A DNA stretch of 64,000 nt, from NCBI RefSeq assembly GCF_009827495.1, contig NZ_WTZA01000001.1, forward strand, positions 310,001 to 374,000, written 5' to 3'. A program made the translations under genes and the position numbers. This DNA comes from Tsuneonella aeria. GTDB taxonomy: Bacteria > Pseudomonadota > Alphaproteobacteria > Sphingomonadales > Sphingomonadaceae. Every line of letters begins with the position of its first letter. The stretch's first letter is position 1. Shown here piece by piece: positions 45,904 through 54,069 of this stretch. The notes below the pieces were generated by a model. The model was given only the letters and a program-made list of their open reading frames with translations. It made no database searches and was not told where the DNA came from.

Positions 45904-45919
45904 AAAGAGAATTCTCTTT
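45904..45919. promoter_or_regulatory. Perfect 16-bp palindrome upstream of YdeI-like gene
   Basis: The sequence AAAGAGAATTCTCTTT is its own reverse complement. It overlaps a -35-like TTGACA at 45918–45923, lying 57 bases before the ATG. A closely related element lies before pgk (52255–52274). It may be an operator, which is inference. Confidence 0.55.
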
Positions 45920-45975
45920 GACACGCGATTGCACCATCTTTTGCGGAAAAGTGGGGATCGGCTAGACCCGCTGGC

Positions 45976-46563
45976 ATGATCACCGATCCGCGCATCGACG
46001 CCTACATCGACAAGGCCGCGCCCTTCGCGCAGCCGATCCTGGTCCATCTGCGCAAGGTCGTCCATTCGGCGATTCCGCAGGTGGAGGAGGGCATCAAGTG
46101 GGGCATGCCGCACTTCATAACCGGCGGCAGGAACGTCGCAGGGATGGCGGCTTTCAAGGCGCACTGCGCGTTCGTTATTCACGGGGACGGGCGGCAGGGC
46201 GCCAAGGACACCGAAGGGATGGGCCGGTACGGCAAGATCGCCTCCCTCGCCGATCTACCTCCCGAAGAGGAACTGGTCGCCACGCTCCGCCTCGTCGTAG
46301 AAGAGGCGGGTAAAGCCCGCAAAAGACTAGGAAAACCACCCGCTGAAGCGGAACTGTCAGTCCCCGACGACTTGGCCGCGGCACTCGCCGGAAACGCGGC
46401 GGCGGCGGATCATTTCGCCGCCTTCACCGCGGCGCAGCGGCGCGATTACATCGCGTGGATCACCGATGCGAAGCGCGCGGAAACCCGCGCCCGGCGGCTG
46501 AAGGACACCATCGCCTGGGTCGCCGAAGGAAAGCGGCGCAACTGGAAGTACGAGAAGCGCTGA
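45976..46563 (+). CDS. YdeI/OmdA-like and DUF1801-domain protein
   Basis: 195 residues. N-terminal DUF1801 pattern: FAQPILVHLRKVVHSAIPQVEEGIKWGMPHFI (residues 18–49), followed by a C-terminal YdeI/OmpD-associated-like region (LSVPDDLAAALAGNAAAADHFAAFTAAQRRDYIAWITDAKRAETRARRL, ending in the KRRNWKYEKR segment). The two-domain arrangement is common in alphaproteobacteria and actinobacteria. Function is unproven; the name reflects relation to stress-resistance proteins. Confidence 0.85.
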   Translation: MITDPRIDAYIDKAAPFAQPILVHLRKVVHSAIPQVEEGIKWGMPHFITGGRNVAGMAAFKAHCAFVIHGDGRQGAKDTEGMGRYGKIASLADLPPEEELVATLRLVVEEAGKARKRLGKPPAEAELSVPDDLAAALAGNAAAADHFAAFTAAQRRDYIAWITDAKRAETRARRLKDTIAWVAEGKRRNWKYEKR

Positions 46564-46578
46564 GCGGGCGGCCCGCGC

Positions 46579-47013
46579 CTAGCGAACGATCGCCTTGTAG
46601 GTCAGGCGTCCGCTGGTGGCACTGGCGGGCACGCGCATCCGCAGGTGCGTCACGTCCTCCGCCGACGCGAGACGGTTGCCGAGGCGCAATTCGCCGAGCT
46701 GGCCCCAGGTACGCCCGCCATCGATGGAGACTTCCGCCGCGTCGCTCCCGGCGCGCTGGAACGCCAGCGGCCGCGGCACCGCGCTCTCGACGACGTATCC
46801 CTTTGCGGACGGCGCGGCCGTCCATGCGACCATCAGCACCACCTTGTCGCCCTTGCGCAAGGTCGTCGCAGGCTCAAGGGCGCGCACCCCTTCCACCTGG
46901 CGCTCAATGAACACCGCGCGATCGATATCGACCGCGGCCGATGCGCCAGCAGCGCTTGCCATTGCGCATGCAAACAGGGCTGCCTTGAGCCCGAGATTCC
47001 TCGCCGATCGCAT
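46579..47013 (-). CDS. Hypothetical secreted protein
   Basis: 144 residues from ATG 47013, which has GGGGGGAA upstream. A signal peptide (MRSARNLGLKAALFACAMAS, cut near AGASA-A) is followed by a domain with beta-strand-like stretches: VDIDRAVFIERQVEGVRALEPATTL, VLMVAWTAAPSAKGYVVESAVP, and LRMRVPASATSGRLTYKAIVR. The centre has a DUF11/immunoglobulin-like look (WGQLGELRLGN). Such domains are common in sphingomonad cell-surface proteins. No family name can be assigned with confidence. Confidence 0.7.
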   Translation of the reverse strand: MRSARNLGLKAALFACAMASAAGASAAVDIDRAVFIERQVEGVRALEPATTLRKGDKVVLMVAWTAAPSAKGYVVESAVPRPLAFQRAGSDAAEVSIDGGRTWGQLGELRLGNRLASAEDVTHLRMRVPASATSGRLTYKAIVR

Positions 47014-47118
47014 TGCAATTCCCCCCATTCGCCCGTTGCCGGGCCGGGGGTCTTTTGCCGGCGATATGGTTAATTTTGCGTAGAGCAAGATTGCGGCAAA
47101 AAGCAGCGGTACGGGCGG

Positions 47119-47147
47119 TTGACAGCCCGCGGATGACCCCTTAGTGG
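47119..47147 (+). promoter_or_regulatory. Putative promoter of tRNA-Asp
   Basis: TTGACA at 47119–47124, 17-base spacing, TAGTGG at 47142–47147, 32 bases before the mature tRNA. Confidence 0.55.
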
Positions 47148-47179
47148 CGCGGCTCCCAAGCGGTGCGAACCCCTTTTGC

Positions 47180-47256
47180 GCGGGTGTAGCTCAGTTGGTT
47201 AGAGTGCCGGCCTGTCACGCCGGAGGTCGCGGGTTCGAGCCCCGTCACTCGCGCCA
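47180..47256 (+). tRNA. tRNA-Asp (anticodon GTC)
   Basis: 77 nt including CCA. Acceptor GCGGGTG pairs with CACTCGC; anticodon stem CCGGC/GCCGG holds CTGTCAC with GTC at 34–36; the T arm carries GGTTCGAGCC. It decodes GAC and GAT. Confidence 0.96.
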
Positions 47257-47316
47257 CTTGGGACTTCTCTTCACGCTGTGATCGCTGGCGGCAGTGTTTG
47301 TAACGCTAGCGCAGGC

Positions 47317-47532
47317 TCAACCCCAGCGGCCGGTTTCCATCCAGATCAGGAAGCGCCGCAGGGGCAGCAGCCAGGCCAGCCCCAGCGCCAGGTAGACAGC
47401 CGACTGCGCCAGCCCGTTCCAGTCACCGATCAGCGATGGGACGTATCGGGCCACCACGAGCGAATAGACGCCGATGAGAAACAGGAGCGCCAGGAGCCCG
47501 AGCGGGATGCGTAGTGTCGGTTCGGTCCTCAT
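47317..47532 (-). CDS. DUF2842 small membrane protein
   Basis: 71 residues from ATG 47532 (MRTEPTLRIPLGLLALLFLI). Two hydrophobic helices (GLLALLFLIGVYSLVVARYV and NGLAQSAVYLALGLAWLLPL) enclose a loop, and the protein ends RRFLIWMETGRWG. DUF2842 is alphaproteobacterial and of unknown role. The start overlaps the stop of the 5-FCL gene (ATGA at 47529–47532), giving translational coupling. Confidence 0.85.
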   Translation of the reverse strand: MRTEPTLRIPLGLLALLFLIGVYSLVVARYVPSLIGDWNGLAQSAVYLALGLAWLLPLRRFLIWMETGRWG

Positions 47533-48116
47533 GCGAAAGGACCATAAACACGCGTCGGCGTGACCACGGCGGTCAGCGGGTGATCGTGCGCCTCGCTCGG
47601 GAGTTCGTCTGCCAACTGGATATCCCAGGCGAGCCCGATCGCGATCGTGCCGGGATGGGACTCCAGCCACCGGTCATAGTGCCCGCCGCCCTGGCCCAAC
47701 CGCGCACCGTCGGCTGTGAACGCGACAAGCGGCACGATCAGCACGTCCGGCGTTACTTCCGGCGCATCGACCCGCGGTTGCAGCAGGTTGAACGGACCGG
47801 TCTCGAGATCGCTCTCCCCGTTGGGATCGGTGTGGAGCGCGAATGCCATGGGCGCATCGCGGGCCGCGAAGCGGGGCAGGGCGATTGCGTGCCCGTTCTC
47901 TTGAAAATGCCGCGCATAGGCGCCCGCCGGCGCCTCGTCGGGACCGGCCCGGTAAAGCCCGACTGTTGCGCCCGGTGTGATCAGGCGGGCCACCGTAGCG
48001 GGAGGAACGCGAAAAAGCAGGGCCCGCGTGGCATCGGGCAGGGCGGCCACGTGCCGGCGCCGCTGGGCCTTCAAATCCCGGCGCAGCGCCGCCTTGTCGA
48101 GCACAGTATCGGTCAT
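47529..48116 (-). CDS. 5-formyltetrahydrofolate cyclo-ligase
   Basis: 195 residues. It converts 5-formyl-THF to 5,10-methenyl-THF using ATP. The family features are KAALRRDLKAQRRRHVAALP at the N-terminus (R-x-x-x-R phosphate contacts), and GARLGQGGGHYDRWLE, the substrate/ATP site. Its position after 6S RNA and zapA is a conserved proteobacterial arrangement (E. coli ygfA downstream of ssrS). Confidence 0.93.
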   Translation of the reverse strand: MTDTVLDKAALRRDLKAQRRRHVAALPDATRALLFRVPPATVARLITPGATVGLYRAGPDEAPAGAYARHFQENGHAIALPRFAARDAPMAFALHTDPNGESDLETGPFNLLQPRVDAPEVTPDVLIVPLVAFTADGARLGQGGGHYDRWLESHPGTIAIGLAWDIQLADELPSEAHDHPLTAVVTPTRVYGPFA

Positions 48117-48131
48117 GCCTGCCTGTTAGCG

Positions 48132-48300
48132 ATGGTGTGGCGGAACCACCATGGGTCGTTGCCCCAAAATCCTCTGACGCCGAACGTCAGGCGGGGACCA
48201 TATACCCCGGTTCCCGGGACGAACCCGGTAGCCAGGGCAGGGACAGCCCCCAGGATGTGCTTATAGCCCCAGGGATTTTCGATGCGGCTCGTGCCGGGCA
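48132..48300 (-). ncRNA. ssrS: 6S RNA (SsrS)
   Basis: The 200-base gap between zapA and the 5-FCL gene on the minus strand is the conserved site of 6S RNA. Its sequence folds as a long rod: GAAAATCC near the 5' side pairs with GGATTTT on the 3' side, TACCGGGTTCGTCCCGGG forms the apical region, and the hairpin CTGACG-TTCGG-CGTCAG at 48173–48189 occupies the 3' edge of the expected central bubble. 6S mimics an open promoter and binds sigma-70 RNA polymerase. Exact ends are estimated. Confidence 0.75.
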
Positions 48301-48317
48301 GCCCCGCCGCACCCAAT

Positions 48318-48836
48318 CTAGGTGTTGGGCCGGCCGCTCTCAAGCTTGTCGGCACATTCTTCCAGCATTTGCGCCAGTCGTTCGAGGGCCGGGGCAAGGT
48401 CAGCCATCTGCGGCGCCTGATCCGCAGTGCCGAGCGCTTGCACGTGGGCCGCCAGCTCGTCGCGCTCGGACGTAACGGATGCAAGCCTGGATGACAGGTC
48501 TTCGGCGTGTTTCCGCGCCGCTGCCAGTTCGCCCTGGAGCGCTTCGTTAACGGACGCCGCCCGCGCCGGTTCGTCGCTTTGCCGGGTTCGGGCGGCTTCC
48601 ATCTCACGCTCGGCATTCGCGCCATCCCTGTCTTCGGCCGCGTGCGGTTGGTGCGCTTCGTCGGCAAGAATGAGGGCCGCGAACAGCAGGTTCTGCGCTT
48701 CGTGCCCCGAGAGGTTCCCGAGCGCGACCAGCTTGTCACTGACAAGCGCACCCAGCCGTATCACGCGGTCTTCCTCGCCCGCCGCGCACGCCACGCGAAA
48801 TATCCGGCCGCCGACGGAAAGTGCGACTTCGCTCAT
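48318..48836 (-). CDS. zapA: Cell division protein ZapA
   Basis: 172 residues, long for ZapA (E. coli 109). The N-terminal globular part carries the ZapA signature (MSEVALSVGGRIFRVACAAGEEDRVIRLGALVS and DKLVALGNLSGHEAQNLLFAALILADEA), and the C-terminal two thirds are a charged coiled coil. ZapA crosslinks FtsZ filaments. It overlaps the upstream small coiled-coil gene by 4 bases and precedes 6S RNA. Confidence 0.9.
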   Translation of the reverse strand: MSEVALSVGGRIFRVACAAGEEDRVIRLGALVSDKLVALGNLSGHEAQNLLFAALILADEAHQPHAAEDRDGANAEREMEAARTRQSDEPARAASVNEALQGELAAARKHAEDLSSRLASVTSERDELAAHVQALGTADQAPQMADLAPALERLAQMLEECADKLESGRPNT

Positions 48837-49039
48837 GATTCCATCTCGGCCAACAGGGCGTCGATCTCGCCGATCGTCTGCGCGACCGTCTCGCGAAGCG
48901 ATTCGTGCCGCTCCACCAGCGCCGTGACCGATGGCTGCTCCGCGCCGGCGGGGGGGCGCGGCTGATCGGCAGCGGCGGCAATCCGTGCGAGCGCACTTTC
49001 GATCCGCTGGACTGCGGCTTCGGTCCTGTTCGTTTCCAT
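48833..49039 (-). CDS. Small coiled-coil protein upstream of zapA
   Basis: 68 residues (METNRTEAAVQRIESALARI at the start). Two helical segments with heptad-like spacing, AAVQRIESALARIAAAA and VERHESLRETVAQTIGEIDALLAEM, are joined by a Pro-rich linker. Its stop overlaps the zapA start (ATGA at 48833–48836), so the two are co-translated. No family is recognised. Context suggests a role in division or ZapA assembly, which is inference. Confidence 0.75.
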   Translation of the reverse strand: METNRTEAAVQRIESALARIAAAADQPRPPAGAEQPSVTALVERHESLRETVAQTIGEIDALLAEMES

Positions 49040-49218
49040 GGCCGCGGATTTACCGCATTTCAGCGCAAGAGCAAAGATTTGCTGCCGCGAGTTGACAGAT
49101 CGTCTGCACAAACGGGCGGGTGATCGATCGGTCCGCTTGCCTTGACCTTGCTCCGGGGGTCCGCGAAGGGGGCCGCGCGCGCCCGAATCGCACCTTTCTG
49201 GTCAGGAGCATTGCCGAG

Positions 49219-51207
49219 ATGACGCTGGATACCGCCCGCCTGGCGCCGATGGCCAACGCCATTCGCGCGCTGTCCATGGATGCGGTGCAGGCGGCCAATT
49301 CGGGCCACCCCGGAATGCCGATGGGCATGGCCGACGTGGCGACCGTGCTCTGGTCCAGATATTTGCGTTTCGATCCGAGCGCACCGGACTGGGCGGATCG
49401 CGACCGCTTCGTGCTGAGCGCCGGGCACGGATCGATGCTGATCTACAGCCTGCTCCACCTGTCTGGCTACGCCTCGCCCACTATCGAAGACATTCGCAAT
49501 TTCCGCCAGCTTGGCAGCGTGTGCGCCGGCCATCCGGAAAACTTCCTGGTCGACGGCATCGAATGCACGACCGGGCCGCTCGGCCAGGGCCTTGCGATGG
49601 CGGTTGGCATGGCGATGGCGGAGCGGCATCTCAACGCCGTCTATGGCGACGCGCTGGTCGATCATCGCACCTGGGTCATCGCGGGTGACGGGTGCCTGAT
49701 GGAAGGCGTGAACCACGAAGCGATCGGCCTTGCCGGTCACCTCGCCCTGGGCCGCCTGAAGGTGCTGTGGGATTCCAACCGCATCACGATCGACGGATCG
49801 ACGGATCTTTCCACCTGCGAGGACATTCCGGCCCGCTACCGCGCGGCCGGATGGCACGTGCTGAAATGCGACGGACACGATTTTTCGGACATCGACCGCG
49901 CGCTGGCAGAGGCAGCGCGTCTCGACGATCGCCCTGTGCTAGTCGAATGCCGCACGGTGATCGGCAAGGGCGCCCCGAACAAGCAGGGAACCAGTGCCGT
50001 CCACGGCGCAGCGCTGGGCGACGAGGAAGTGGCCGCAGTGCGCGAGCACCTGGTCTGGACGTCGGAGCCTTTCGTGATCCCCGACGAGATCATGGTCGAC
50101 TGGCGAGCGACCGGCGATCGCGGCAAGTCCGCCCATGTCGAATGGCGATCGCGCCTCGACAGCAGCTCCGCGCGGGCCGATTTCAGCGCACGGATGGCTG
50201 GCGACCTTCCGGCCGACACCGGCCTCGCCGACTATATCGAAGGCCTGTTGGCGGACCCGAAGAAGGTCGCCACCCGCAAGGCGAGCGAGATGGCGCTGGA
50301 GGTGCTGACCGCGTCTGTTCCGGCCATGATCGGCGGTTCGGCCGACCTTACCGGTTCCAATAACACCAAGACCAAATCGACCCGCCCGCTGACCGCGAAC
50401 GATTACGCCGGGCGTTATGTCTATTACGGCATTCGCGAATTCGGCATGGCCTGCGCGATGAACGGCATGGCGCTGCACGGCGGCGTCGTACCTTACGGCG
50501 GTACGTTCCTGATTTTCAGCGATTATTGCCGAAACGCCGTGCGCCTCAGCGCGCTGCAGCAGACCCGCGCGATCTACGTCTTCACGCATGACAGCATCGG
50601 CCTGGGCGAGGACGGGCCGACGCATCAGCCGATCGAGCAGTTGATGAGCCTGCGGCTTATCCCCAACCTCAATGTGTTCCGCCCGTGCGACGCGGTTGAG
50701 ACTGCGGAGTGCTGGGCCCTCGCGCTTTCGAGGCCCGAGACGCCTTCGGTTCTCGCGCTCAGCCGGCAGAACCTGCCGCAATTGCGCACCCAGGGCGGGA
50801 TGCTTTCGTCAAAGGGCGCATACCGTTTGCGCAGCGCCAGGGCTCCGCGCAAGGTCGTGCTGATCGCGACCGGTTCGGAGGTCGAGGTGGCCGTGGCCAC
50901 GGCCGACGCGCTCGAGGCCGAGGGCATCGGCGCGGACGTGATCTCGATGCCCTGCATGGAGTTGTTCGAGGCGCAGGACGCGGCCTACAAGGCCGATCTG
51001 CTGCCCGATCTCCCGCCGGAAGAGTTGCTGCGCGTCTCGATCGAAGCGGGCGCCACGCTGGGCTGGGAACGCTATACCCGGGGCAATGGCATCCAGATAG
51101 GTCTCGACCGTTTCGGCGCGTCGGCCCCGGCGGAAGATCTCTACGCGCGGTTCGGCATCACGAGCGATGCGATCGTCCCGCAAATCAAAGCAAAACTAGG
51201 CATTTAG
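49219..51207 (+). CDS. tkt: Transketolase
   Basis: 662 residues. It transfers two-carbon ketol units in the pentose phosphate pathway using thiamine diphosphate. Motifs: NSGHPGMPMGMADVATVLW, SAGHGSMLIYSLLHL, ThDP site VIAGDGCLMEGVNHEAIGLAGHL, and the C-terminal ATGSEVEVAVATADALEA. The start ATG at 49219 has AGGAG 11 bases before; earlier frames are unconserved. It heads a run of central-carbon genes on the plus strand. Confidence 0.95.
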   Translation: MTLDTARLAPMANAIRALSMDAVQAANSGHPGMPMGMADVATVLWSRYLRFDPSAPDWADRDRFVLSAGHGSMLIYSLLHLSGYASPTIEDIRNFRQLGSVCAGHPENFLVDGIECTTGPLGQGLAMAVGMAMAERHLNAVYGDALVDHRTWVIAGDGCLMEGVNHEAIGLAGHLALGRLKVLWDSNRITIDGSTDLSTCEDIPARYRAAGWHVLKCDGHDFSDIDRALAEAARLDDRPVLVECRTVIGKGAPNKQGTSAVHGAALGDEEVAAVREHLVWTSEPFVIPDEIMVDWRATGDRGKSAHVEWRSRLDSSSARADFSARMAGDLPADTGLADYIEGLLADPKKVATRKASEMALEVLTASVPAMIGGSADLTGSNNTKTKSTRPLTANDYAGRYVYYGIREFGMACAMNGMALHGGVVPYGGTFLIFSDYCRNAVRLSALQQTRAIYVFTHDSIGLGEDGPTHQPIEQLMSLRLIPNLNVFRPCDAVETAECWALALSRPETPSVLALSRQNLPQLRTQGGMLSSKGAYRLRSARAPRKVVLIATGSEVEVAVATADALEAEGIGADVISMPCMELFEAQDAAYKADLLPDLPPEELLRVSIEAGATLGWERYTRGNGIQIGLDRFGASAPAEDLYARFGITSDAIVPQIKAKLGI

Positions 51208-51222
51208 CAGGAGCTTCTAACA

Positions 51223-52230
51223 ATGGCGACCAAGGTTGCGATCAACGGTTTCGGGCGTATCGGGCGGCTTGTCGCGCGCGCCATCCTCGAGCGGACCGAT
51301 CACGATCTGGAGCTGGTGTCGATCAACGACCTGGCCGACACCAAGTCCAACGCGCTGCTCTTCGGTTTCGACAGCACGCACGGCCGCTTCCCCGGCACGG
51401 TGGAGACGGACGGTAACGACCTGGTCGTGAACGGTCGCCGGATCCACGTGACGGCGGAGCGCGATCCCGGCAACCTTCCGCACAAGGCGAACGGCATTGA
51501 CCTGGTGCTTGAATGCACCGGTTTCTTCCAGTCGGACGAGGCGAGCCGCCCCCACCTGTCGGCCGGCGCCAAGCGCGTGCTGATCTCCGCCCCGGCGACG
51601 GGTGTTTCGAAGACCATCGTGTTCGGCGTCAACCAGGACAGCCTGACCGCCGACGACGTGATCGTCTCCAACGCAAGCTGCACCACGAACTGCCTGGCGC
51701 CGGTGGCCAAGGTCCTGCACGAGGCGATGGGCATCGAGCGCGGTTTCATGACCACGATCCACAGCTACACCAACGACCAGCGCATGCTCGACCAGATCCA
51801 TTCGGACCTGCGGCGCGCGCGCGGCGGGGCGCAGAACATGATCCCCACCACGACCGGCGCGGCGCGGGCGGTGGGCCTCGTTCTGCCGGAGCTGAAGGGC
51901 AAGCTGGACGGCAGTTCGGTGCGGGTGCCGACGCCGAACGTGTCGATGATCGACCTCGTCTTCACGCCGGGTCGCGACACCTCCGCCGAAGAGATCAACG
52001 CCGCGCTGAAGGCCGCCGCCGATGGCCCGATGAAGGGCGTGCTGGACTACACCGACAAACCGCTTGTTTCGAGCGATTTCAATCACTACCCGGCGTCTTC
52101 TACCGTTGATTCTCTTGAAACCGCCGTGCTCGAGAGCAAGCTTGCCCGGGTGGTCAGCTGGTACGACAACGAGTGGGGCTTCTCTAACCGCATGATCGAT
52201 ACCGCCGGGGTCATGGCCCGGCTGATCTGA
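51223..52230 (+). CDS. gap: Glyceraldehyde-3-phosphate dehydrogenase (type I)
   Basis: 335 residues. It oxidises G3P to 1,3-bisphosphoglycerate. NAD site [16 protein letters not shown] at residues 5–20; active Cys153 in [12 protein letters not shown]; the His-containing phosphate region follows, and [18 protein letters not shown] [15 protein letters not shown] ends it. The SD AGGAG at 51210 precedes ATG 51223. It lies 15 bases after tkt. Confidence 0.96.
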   Translation: MATKVAINGFGRIGRLVARAILERTDHDLELVSINDLADTKSNALLFGFDSTHGRFPGTVETDGNDLVVNGRRIHVTAERDPGNLPHKANGIDLVLECTGFFQSDEASRPHLSAGAKRVLISAPATGVSKTIVFGVNQDSLTADDVIVSNASCTTNCLAPVAKVLHEAMGIERGFMTTIHSYTNDQRMLDQIHSDLRRARGGAQNMIPTTTGAARAVGLVLPELKGKLDGSSVRVPTPNVSMIDLVFTPGRDTSAEEINAALKAAADGPMKGVLDYTDKPLVSSDFNHYPASSTVDSLETAVLESKLARVVSWYDNEWGFSNRMIDTAGVMARLI

Positions 52231-52254
52231 CCTCACGGCCGCGCAGTGGGCGTG

Positions 52255-52274
52255 TCAAAGAGAATTCTCATTGA
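52255..52274. promoter_or_regulatory. Near-perfect palindrome before pgk
   Basis: TCAAAGAGAATTCTCATTGA, 18 of 20 positions symmetrical. It shares the core GAGAATTCTC and flanking CAAA with the palindrome at 45904–45919. It ends 14 bases before the pgk ATG, overlapping its weak SD. Confidence 0.55.
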
Positions 52275-52288
52275 GAGCGGAACGATAC

Positions 52289-53503
52289 ATGAAGCAGTAT
52301 AGAACGCTCGACGATCTGCCAGACGATCTGCGCGGCAAGGTCGCGCTGGTGCGCGTCGATCTCAACCTGCCGATGATCGAAGGCCGGGCAAGCGACGTGA
52401 CCCGGGTGGAGGCGAGCGCGCCGACGATCCTGGAACTGGCCGATGCCGGGGCCAAGGTCCTGCTGCTCGCCCACTTCGGCCGGCCGAAAGGCGCGCGGAG
52501 CTCGGTGATGAGCACCAGCATTGTGCAGGGTGATGTCGAGCGGGTGCTGGGCCGCGAGATCATGTTCATTCCCGAGGTGATGGGCCCCGTGGTCGAACAA
52601 TCGATCGGCATCCTGCGCGATGGCGACATCGGCCTGCTCGACAACGTGCGCTTCTGGCCGGGCGAGGAGGCAAACGATCCGCTGTTCGCGCAAGGCATGG
52701 CGGCGCACGGCGACATCTACGTCAACGACGCGTTTTCCGCCGCGCACCGGGCGCATGCCAGCACGGAAGGGCTGGCGCATCTCCTCCCCGCATACGCAGG
52801 GCGGGCGATGGAGAAGGAACTGCGCGCGCTCGATGCCGCGCTCGGATCGCCGGAGCCCCCGGTGGCGGCCGTGGTCGGCGGCGCCAAGGTATCGAGCAAG
52901 CTCGCCGTGCTGGAGAACCTGGTCGGGCAGGTGCAGCACCTCATCATCGGCGGCGGGATGGCCAACACGTTCCTCGCCGCGCGCGGGGTGAACGTCGGTA
53001 AGTCGCTGTGCGAACACGATCTTGCCTCGACCGCCAACGCCATCCTCGACGCAGCCGACCACGCAGGATGCACGGTGCACCTGCCCTATGACGTCGTCGT
53101 GGCGAAGGAATTCGCCGCCAATCCGCCCAGCCTGCGTACCTGCAACGTGCACGAGGTGGCGCCCGACGAGATGATCCTCGACGTGGGCCCCGCCGCGGTC
53201 GAATCGCTCGCCGACGTGCTGAAGACCTGCCGCACCCTGGTGTGGAACGGCCCTCTGGGCGCGTTCGAGACCGCGCCGTTCGACACCGCGACCGTCGCAC
53301 TCGCCCGCACCGCCGCGGCGCTCACCCAGGACGGCAGCCTGATTTCCGTCGCGGGCGGCGGCGATACCGTGGCGGCGCTGAACCACGCCGGCGTGGCGGA
53401 GCAGTTCTCCTACGTCTCTACCGCCGGTGGGGCGTTCCTCGAATGGATGGAGGGGCGCGAACTGCCCGGCGTGAAGGCGCTGGCACAGGATCGGGCGGCG
53501 TGA
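52289..53503 (+). CDS. pgk: Phosphoglycerate kinase
   Basis: 404 residues. It makes ATP from 1,3-bisphosphoglycerate. It starts [20 protein letters not shown] and contains [61 protein letters not shown], and the C-terminal [20 protein letters not shown] at 52271 is a possible but less likely start. Its stop overlaps the thioesterase GTG start. Confidence 0.96.
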   Translation: MKQYRTLDDLPDDLRGKVALVRVDLNLPMIEGRASDVTRVEASAPTILELADAGAKVLLLAHFGRPKGARSSVMSTSIVQGDVERVLGREIMFIPEVMGPVVEQSIGILRDGDIGLLDNVRFWPGEEANDPLFAQGMAAHGDIYVNDAFSAAHRAHASTEGLAHLLPAYAGRAMEKELRALDAALGSPEPPVAAVVGGAKVSSKLAVLENLVGQVQHLIIGGGMANTFLAARGVNVGKSLCEHDLASTANAILDAADHAGCTVHLPYDVVVAKEFAANPPSLRTCNVHEVAPDEMILDVGPAAVESLADVLKTCRTLVWNGPLGAFETAPFDTATVALARTAAALTQDGSLISVAGGGDTVAALNHAGVAEQFSYVSTAGGAFLEWMEGRELPGVKALAQDRAA

Positions 53504-53973
53504 GCGAACAGGTCCCGCCGGCCGATGAAGGCGTCGGCGCCGGCAGCCACCTGATCCCCGTCAGCGAAGGCGAGTGGGCCGGCTGGGCGAGCTGGGAGGA
53601 CGATCCGTTCGAGGATCTGGTCGGCCCTTATTACCAGCGGCAGGAGCCGGGCGGGGCAATGGTCCTCGCCTTCCGTGCCGAGCCGCGCCACATGAACGGC
53701 GGCGGGTTCATGCACGGCGGCAATATCCTGACCTTTGCCGATTCCGCGCTGTTCACGATCGCCCGGCACGAGATGGCGGGGAGCCACGGGGTCACGCTCC
53801 ACCTTGCGGGGGACTTCCTCAACCCGGTGCCCGTGGGCGCGCTGGTCGAGGCACGCGGAGAGGTGACACGGGGCGGCGGCAAGACGGTGTTCGTGCGCGG
53901 CATGGTGACTGCTGACGGCACGCCCGCGCTGAGCTTCACGGGCATCATCCGCAAGGTCGGCAAGCGCGCCTGA
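53500..53973 (+). CDS. Hotdog-fold (PaaI-type) thioesterase
   Basis: 157 residues from GTG 53500, which overlaps the pgk stop (GTGA). The hotdog helix motif [21 protein letters not shown] near residues 65–85 and the strand [27 protein letters not shown] identify the 4HBT/PaaI group, which hydrolyses acyl-CoAs. The substrate is not identifiable. Coupling to glycolytic genes may be an incidental operon placement. Confidence 0.88.
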   Translation: MSEQVPPADEGVGAGSHLIPVSEGEWAGWASWEDDPFEDLVGPYYQRQEPGGAMVLAFRAEPRHMNGGGFMHGGNILTFADSALFTIARHEMAGSHGVTLHLAGDFLNPVPVGALVEARGEVTRGGGKTVFVRGMVTADGTPALSFTGIIRKVGKRA

Positions 53974-54018
53974 GGGCGGCTTGCGAGGGTTACCGGGGCT
54001 AGCTATGGCCCGGCCCAA

Positions 54019-54040
54019 ATTCGCATGCGCATTCGCATGC
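54019..54040. promoter_or_regulatory. Direct repeat ATTCGCATGC upstream of fba
   Basis: ATTCGCATGC occurs at 54019–54028 and again at 54031–54040, a 12-base period, 30 bases before the aldolase start. The repeat could be a regulator binding site; no T-tract or promoter is obvious. Confidence 0.35.
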
Positions 54041-54069
54041 ACAGTCGCTTGAACAGGCAGGGAAGCACG

